This document shows, one piece after another, positions 58,169 through 64,000 of a stretch of 64,000 bases of DNA (its first letter is position 1; the number at the start of each line of letters is the position of its first letter). The position numbers and the translations under genes are program-made. The notes under the pieces are model-generated. The model did no database searches. It worked only from the letters and a program-made list of their open reading frames with translations, and was not told the origin of the DNA. Source of the stretch: Laburnicola sp. R22_1 (taxonomy: Eukaryota > Ascomycota > Dothideomycetes > Pleosporales > Didymosphaeriaceae); NCBI GenBank assembly GCA_014281115.1, contig JACONQ010000011.1:930001-994000 (forward strand), in the 5' to 3' direction.

Positions 58169-60241
58169 AATGGTACGTGAGGTTCTTTTGGACAGCGATA
58201 GAATTGCATGCGCAATAGATGAACTGCTATACTGTGAAGTACTTGGCATGGGGCGAAAGTGACACTCTACCTAGCAGGGTATTCAAGCCGATAATACGCA
58301 GTCTACTGGAAATTGACTACCACGAATACGAAGAGTATGATCGGCTCTATCGACGAGCTGGGTGGAGTCTCATCATCCACGGAATCATAAGTACAGTACA
58401 AGGACAAAAGTCTGATGACTGTGTGCTACCCCAGGACATGCCATACAAAGGCTATCCAGCAGATGCATTACTGCTTTCATTACGTCCTCAGGGGTGATTT
58501 CATTCATCCACGACAACCACATAAGGAAGCTGCCGAAAATAGTAGCGCAAGCCACAACTTACATCGACTTCCTCATAAGGCACACCTACACGATTCGCGA
58601 AACGTCATCTCCAATCCATCCCCAGCCTCCCCAGCACCATGAAAAAACGTCCGCAAAACGCCCCACTGCAAGCCCTCCACCCCACAACCCCGGGCCCATC
58701 CCATCCATCCCCATCTCATCACACATCACATCCCTTTCCCCCCGTTCGAAAACACCGCGTGCATCCATCCATCCAGCATATCATGCTCACTCACCGCCTC
58801 GCACACCCCCACCCGCCCACGTCCCACAACACAAGTCACGCCGTCGTACGAGCTCCCCACGCCACCGCTCCCCGCCCCACTCGTGCGTGCAGCACAAACA
58901 CAGCGCTGCCTGTTCCCGGACGCATCGCATCGCATCGTATCGCCTGGGGCATCGGAGTCTGCCCTATCTCTCTGGCGCGGGCATCGCACCGTCACATACG
59001 TGCATCATCCTTGCACATGGATGGCGCATCCAATAAGGCAACCGTGAGCCCAGAGGGCGGCGTTTGCTGCCTGCATACTTGTCATGCACGAGCTGCTGCT
59101 TGCAGGTGATAGCTGTGCTTGTTCTGAAACAGACCGACCTTTTGGGTGCCTTGCTGGTCGGTGGATTGTATGCCGCATTGGGAAAGTGACGGCGTTGCTT
59201 TGATGCCCGTGGGTGGATGGCATGGGCAAAGGTAAGCAGGCTGCGTGGAGGCCAGACCACTCAGGCCGGGTTAGGCCCTCGTAAGAAGGCCGTTCGGACT
59301 GTACGGCACGGCATGATGCCTGCAGATATGTGCTTGGGATGTGGACACCGGTTTGGGCTGGAAACGTCATGTATGTCGCTATCTGTTTAATTCTACCCAA
59401 AGCTGGTCCGGTTGTAGTACATGATCCCTCTTTCGTGCCGCGGAGATGCATCCTTGGCTATACATGTTCGCTCAGCAAGCCATGTGTCCCTTTGCTGGGC
59501 AGATGATGTGCCGACCATGTCGAGCGGATGGGGAGTTGAAAGAGAAGATCGAGAAGATACATTTATGATAGTACAAGCGGGATCGGACCTGAAACCCTAC
59601 CCAATATTGCTATAATAATACGTTCGTGTCATGGGAAATCAAAGAAAAACAAGAAGAACACTGCATTAATAACAAGCGTCGCAGCATTTGTGATGGTCTT
59701 TGGAAAAACAACAACAAACGTGATAGATGCAATGTTGACATGTAAGGACAGGAAGAAGGGCAAGTAAACGACAAACGCAGATAAACGAGCAAAACTCCAG
59801 CAAGACTGAGTGCAGACAAAAATATACCATCTTTGCTATGACAGTGGAGAGATGAGCAAGTGACGCCGTGCCATGCAGATCCGATGATGGATGCTCCTCT
59901 TGATGTTCGAACGATAGGGAAATGTTTCGTTCGGCATGAGATCCGATGACAATGCGCCGCCAAATGCTGAGACCTGATTACGCGAAACAAGAAGCCGGAA
60001 CTGAACGTGAAGCTCCAAGGCGTGAGTCAGACATCTCGCAGTGCGAAGATATCTCCAAAGGAAATCGAAGTGCTCTGAGCTGGACTAGTCTTAAACATAA
60101 GGAGGTAAAGGAAGTCGTTAATTTTTGGAATTCGTTAGGTACGAGTCAACGAGGAGTCGTGGTGTTGTATTCGCATTCGTTACTGTCTCACACATGTGAG
60201 GCAAAGCCCTAAGCAAAACAGTAGGACCGACCGGAAGCAGA
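58169..60241. other. 2.1 kb gene-free region
   Basis: C-rich simple sequence at 58610-58950 (ccatcc, gcatc repeats) and ordinary AT-balanced DNA from 59400. Element copy F lies at its left. ORFs are short and low-complexity; no gene called. Confidence 0.55.
58392..58492. mobile_element. MITE-like element, copy F
   Basis: Left end tacagtacaaggacaaaagt, core gtgtgctaccccaggacatg (58421-58440), right end weakly preserved (ctttcattacgtcctcaggg). It lies in the 3' region of ECM29, about 36 kb from the next copy. Confidence 0.6.
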
Positions 60242-61769
60242 TTAGTAGCTGCGATTAAGAATAGGTGAGGATCGTTGAATAGTAGCGGTTCGGTTGCCCA
60301 GTGACAGATTGTTCTGACCCGCTTGGTGTTGAGGTTGACTCTGGCTGTGACTTAGGGGCGTGTAGGCGTGTCCGCTCACCAGGGTTGAACCACCACCCGA
60401 GAGGTCCTTAGAGCTGCTACCGATGGTATAGAGATCTGTCTGGGAATATGGACGAGTAACAGATGTCATTGAATCGGCAGAAGAAGATGTTGGGAGCTTG
60501 TAGTCCCGAAAATTAGAGTATGTTGGTTGCAGTGTCGGCGCTGGCGTAGCATCGAACAACGATGATGTGCTGAAGTTGATCTGCGACGCACTCGATACTG
60601 GAATCTCATCGGCTACTGAAGGAGATGCATAGCACGTTGCGCTGCCCATTGTAGATATCGAGTTGGGCATTGAGACCTGAGCTGCGAGTGCTGAATTGTC
60701 GGTTGTTGCCGTGACTTGAACTTCACTCTCAGCGCTGTATGGAAATGCTGCTCTTGCAAAGCCTCCATTACTCAGTGAGGACCTACCCATCGCCTGAGTT
60801 GAGCGCAGTCGCTGGTCTTGCAACCGATCTACAACATTCCTTGAAGTCTGTGCAGGAGACGGTTGAGGGATCGGTAGCTGGGGTCGATGCGACACTGGAA
60901 GGCCGTGATGCGTATGAGGCCTCTGTGTCAGTTGAAGAGAGGTCATACTGTTCGATAATGCATCGGAACTTGCTACGGACCGTATGTTGTTTGGCATATA
61001 GGAGTAACCATGCGCGGCGTAGATAGCAGACTCGTGACCAACGTATCCGTTCGGAGTCGGCTTGCTATCATTGCTGTAGCGATAGTTGTCGCCGTATGTC
61101 ACTGTCCCTTGGGTTGGTAAATATGCTGCGGGTTGATCCAGACCGTACGTCTCTACTGGAGATGTTTCCTCGGAATATGGGACGGTCCATGTATGAGGGT
61201 AGGCAGACTTGGTGTCCAGTTGAGGGTATGACATTGGTCTCGGGCGAAGTGAAGCCATAGGTGTGCTATAAATCTGCATACCTTGGGAGTTGGCAATGTT
61301 GCTCAGGTTGTTGTGCAGGTCAATCATGCTAGCTGCTTCGCCTGAACCAACCTGAAAACGGTCAGTATCGTTTCACGGTAGGCCTGTACGAACGCAAACT
61401 TACGCGATGGAATGCGCAGTGAACAGGGTTTACACCAGCTGCTTTGCAATTCTCGCATCCATTGCCGTCTCCAGGATCGCCGCTGCAGCGTATTTTACGC
61501 TTCCTACATCGAGCGCACTGCCACTGTGTCAACAAATCATGCTCAGTACGGCTAGGACAAGGTCATCAGGTGGGACCTACAGCTACAGCGACGCGTTTCC
61601 GGTTTGCATTTTCACTGTCGTCGTCTCGTCCTCCCGTTTGTGGCCTGTTCATAGGATATACTCGCGCCGCAGTCCTCGATCCACTTGGGTAGGCAAGTGC
61701 CATGTTTCGGCTATGACATTGATAATGTGGGAAACTCGAATAGCGGTGCTCATGGTGTCCGAACTCCAT
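60242..61769 (-). CDS. Zn2Cys6 (C6) fungal transcription factor
   Basis: CDS complement(join(60242..61351, 61404..61523, 61581..61769)), 472 aa. Exon 2 is essentially the zinc cluster: CARCRKRKIRCSGDP then GNGCENCKAAG and C, i.e. C-x2-C-x6-C-x9-C-x2-C-x9-C, preceded by a basic ANRKRVAVA. The short linker FHRVGSGEAAS follows. The remaining ~350 residues are Ser/Thr/Gln/Tyr-rich with no fungal_trans (middle homology) domain, so this is a short, largely disordered regulator. Both introns (57 and 52 nt) flank the zinc cluster. The target genes are unknown. The start at 61769 is the first ATG of the frame; Met23 (MALAYPSG) is an alternative. Confidence 0.82.
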
Positions 61770-63377
61770 GTTGACTGCGAACTAGAGAATGTCTCAGTTC
61801 TTGAAGACTTAAGAGGAGGTCAGCAAAGGGACGAAATATGTTGCCACTAGAGCGTGTCTCACTGTTGTTTGCTCTTGCTTTTGTCTTAGTATCGCTATCG
61901 CTTGCAGAGCAAAGCGAGCAAAAGAAGGACACGCCCCTCGAAAACGACACTTGAGACAAAAGGAAGCGTACGGATCCCAGTTCGGTCGACGTGTTTATAC
62001 AAAGAGAGTAGACCGTAGAGTACGGTTTTCGAGATTTTTGATTGCTACCTCATACGTGGCGGCAGTCCAGGAGGATACATGCTGAAGAGTAAGGTCAGTA
62101 GAGCATTTGCTTGGGGGCGCAAGGCTCCTTGACGTTGCGTGCATTAGGTACCGGACGCGGATAGCTGCATGCTTGTGCAGGGTACATCCCCCAATCCTCT
62201 GTAAGTAAAACAAAGGTCAGCCTTTCGAAAGCGACGTGCTACATTGTACAAGGAAAATTGCAGTGATGTACCTGAAGCCTCTGAGATTGCGGCCGATCAG
62301 TCGGCACATCGTCACTATTCTCAGGTGGATATATCAGACACTCTGAAGTGTTATGCACTGTTTAAAAACAATGCTTCATCGTCGCTTAGAGAGCGTGAAC
62401 ATGTCCTAATCTCTAATCCATCATGTGGCAGCTTCTGAGAGGCTGCAGGGTCATGCATGATGGCTACGACCGGGCAACTCATTGTTTGCTTGGTGTAACC
62501 AAGGCTGGCGGAAGACAAGATGGCGGTAGCAGCAGCAATCGAGCCTCAGGCACTGTGCGATCTCGAAATGTGCAAATTCAGCGAGTATGCAACCTTCGTG
62601 ATGACAGTAACTGTAGTGGATACACTTCTTATGGTAAGAGGACCACCACGTTCGGGACTTTGTGCTTCAAACAACCAATTTCCCTTTCTAGAACGTATGA
62701 GCAGGTATCGTCATGCTCTAGACGTAGAGCGCAGCTAATGTCGGCACCTAGCAAACTTCAAACGCATTGTCTTAGAGCAGTGAAACGTTCTGGCCAGCCA
62801 TAAAGACGCCTTGATCTCCAAAAAGGTGTACGGGCTATTATGGTAGCTGCACAGTGGTTTTTGGGTCAGCAATATCCCGGATAGGTTGCCGAAAGGTCGC
62901 CCCAAAGCCCAGAATAAATGTAGTCTGTAGCCGCTAAGAGAGTGCTCATCCGCAGCCTAAGAAGCCATGGCCATGAAGGGAGGTTGCAGCTCGTGAGTGC
63001 TAGTGTCCCCGGGGAAGTCTTCCGCCGGGAGATTTGCAAGTACCACCCCATGTGCTCAGAGGAAAGCTACTTCCTAACAAAGGAGCCTTGAGCTTACGGA
63101 TTCAAGTATCCTCAAAACATTCGTAACCGGAGATGCGACCATTTCGAAGCGGTGACGGCTTAAGGGAGAGCAATGACCGGGTTGAGACCATCGCAAAGCC
63201 TGTTATACGGAAAAAAAGAATAACTGGTAGGTCAACAAACACTACACATGTGCAAGCTAAGCTGCATGAGACTTCTCATCCTTCGGTGGTGGCTTAAAGC
63301 AGATTATAGTGTGCCAAGCCGAGGAGCAAACGCAGTCATTCTCCGCAATCCCTGGGAAGACAGACTCACATAAACCG
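61770..63377. other. Intergenic, nothing convincing
   Basis: Upstream of the Zn2Cys6 gene. One short plus-strand ORF at 62520-62738 is not supported by motif or splice evidence. Confidence 0.45.
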
Positions 63378-63851
63378 TTAGTATCCGATAAGGTGATAGC
63401 CACTGTTTCGCGAACTGTTTCTCAAAACGTTTTCGTGTTGTTCGTGCAAGCCAACGTCGACAAAAGCGCTAACTGATTGATGGCAGTGCAAGAGACCCAC
63501 TACCCTGGATGACAGTGCTCTATACAGTATTGGCTCGTGGGTATGAATCCGTCGTGCGGGCGCTATGTTGAACCTGGCACGAATTAGTGTCGCGCAACAA
63601 GGAGATTTTGAGGTGTTGAGGGTCCGCAGGCGCAGCATGGTGATGGTGCGACCTGTCCGCGTCCGCATCTCATGCTGTGCGCGGGCATGTCGCCGGATAT
63701 CGGTCCATATGATAAGGCGAGAGGGGCCATGAAGCTCCACTGGCTGCTCATCTTGGGCATGCGATGCAAACAACACGTCGCTGTACATGTACCCGACACC
63801 GAAAAACTGTTTGTCTAGGTTGTATGCCAACAGTGATCCATATGCAGCCAT
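63378..63851 (-). CDS. ORF with weak Fpg/H2TH-like resemblance, possibly a relic
   Basis: 157 aa. The first ~35 residues (AAYGSLLAYNLDKQFFGVGY, then MYSDVLFASHAQDEQPV) resemble the conserved LDQ-x-x-x-x-GVGN-x-x-x-DE-x-L segment of formamidopyrimidine-DNA glycosylases in order and spacing, but the key N and E are not kept. The remainder is Arg-rich and unlike the family. It may be a degraded fragment or chance. The coding call itself is weak. Confidence 0.25.
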   Translation of the reverse strand: MAAYGSLLAYNLDKQFFGVGYMYSDVLFASHAQDEQPVELHGPSRLIIWTDIRRHARAQHEMRTRTGRTITMLRLRTLNTSKSPCCATLIRARFNIAPARRIHTHEPILYRALSSRVVGLLHCHQSVSAFVDVGLHEQHENVLRNSSRNSGYHLIGY

Positions 63852-64000
63852 TGTTGCTTTTGCAGCGGGCTAGAGTTGTAGAGAGATGCGCGCGAGGAGA
63901 AAGCTGAATGTCTCCGTTGACTACAGCACCACCTTCCATAAGTTTCTATTCGGTGTCCGAAGGCAGCGGTGGTGCTGGCTGGATGACATGCAGCGACCAC

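Noticed and set aside
57187..58215. Long antisense ORF over the ECM29 3' end
   Set aside because: It mirrors the codon structure of ECM29 exons 7-8 and is Ser/Arg-rich, a typical shadow.
1..64000. tRNA, rRNA, CRISPR arrays or bacterial features
   Set aside because: I looked for tRNA T-arm/B-box words, rRNA-like blocks and regularly spaced repeats and saw none; the genome is eukaryotic.

Overview
The window is nuclear DNA of a filamentous ascomycete (Pezizomycotina; a Dothideomycete is my best guess, but the order cannot be fixed from sequence alone). Reasons: almost every gene carries 45-90 nt GT-AG introns, often with a ctaac-type branch point 5-20 nt before the acceptor; the proteins are fungal in type (Zn2Cys6 regulator, Shr3, Ecm29, Pex1/Pex10, MOCOS/HxB type, MBOAT wax-synthase type); genes lie on both strands with no operons. 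I found no rRNA, tRNA or CRISPR.

Layout. 0-5 kb is accessory-like: a 90-bp tandem repeat, a wax-synthase-type acyltransferase, a six-cysteine small secreted protein, an unknown membrane protein and AT-rich DNA with two copies of a short inverted-repeat element. 4.8-11.7 kb holds CDC6, an unknown small gene and MSH3. 11.7-18 kb mixes a kinase-fold fragment, an F-box-like gene, PEX10, two degraded genes (one a subtilase remnant) and a small single-TM protein. 18.4-22.3 kb has an ERD1/EXS gene and a proline-rich, repeat-bearing, apparently frameshifted gene surrounded by three more copies of the element. 22.4-39.5 kb is a core block: MSH4 (13 exons), RSA4, a small TM protein, PEX1, MCM7, SHR3 and an unknown coiled-coil gene. 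39.5-46 kb is gene-poor and simple-sequence rich, with one cryptic two-exon gene and one disordered-protein gene. 46-58 kb holds MOCOS, a UBA-UAS-UBX protein and ECM29. 58-64 kb has a Zn2Cys6 regulator in otherwise non-coding sequence.

Functional themes: replication licensing (CDC6, MCM7), MutS homologues (MSH3 repair, MSH4 meiosis), peroxisome import (PEX1, PEX10), ubiquitin-proteasome (UBX protein, ECM29), early secretory pathway (ERD1, SHR3) and ribosome assembly (RSA4). I read the co-location as chance clustering of housekeeping genes.

The most notable non-genic item is a family of six ~95-120 bp elements with terminal repeats like those of Tc1/mariner transposons (TA-CAG...ACAAAAGT) and a conserved core GTGTTACCC-AGGATAAG. 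One copy supplies the stop codon of the proline-rich gene. Spliced coordinates were worked out by hand from splice signals and frame continuity; no search or transcript evidence was available.
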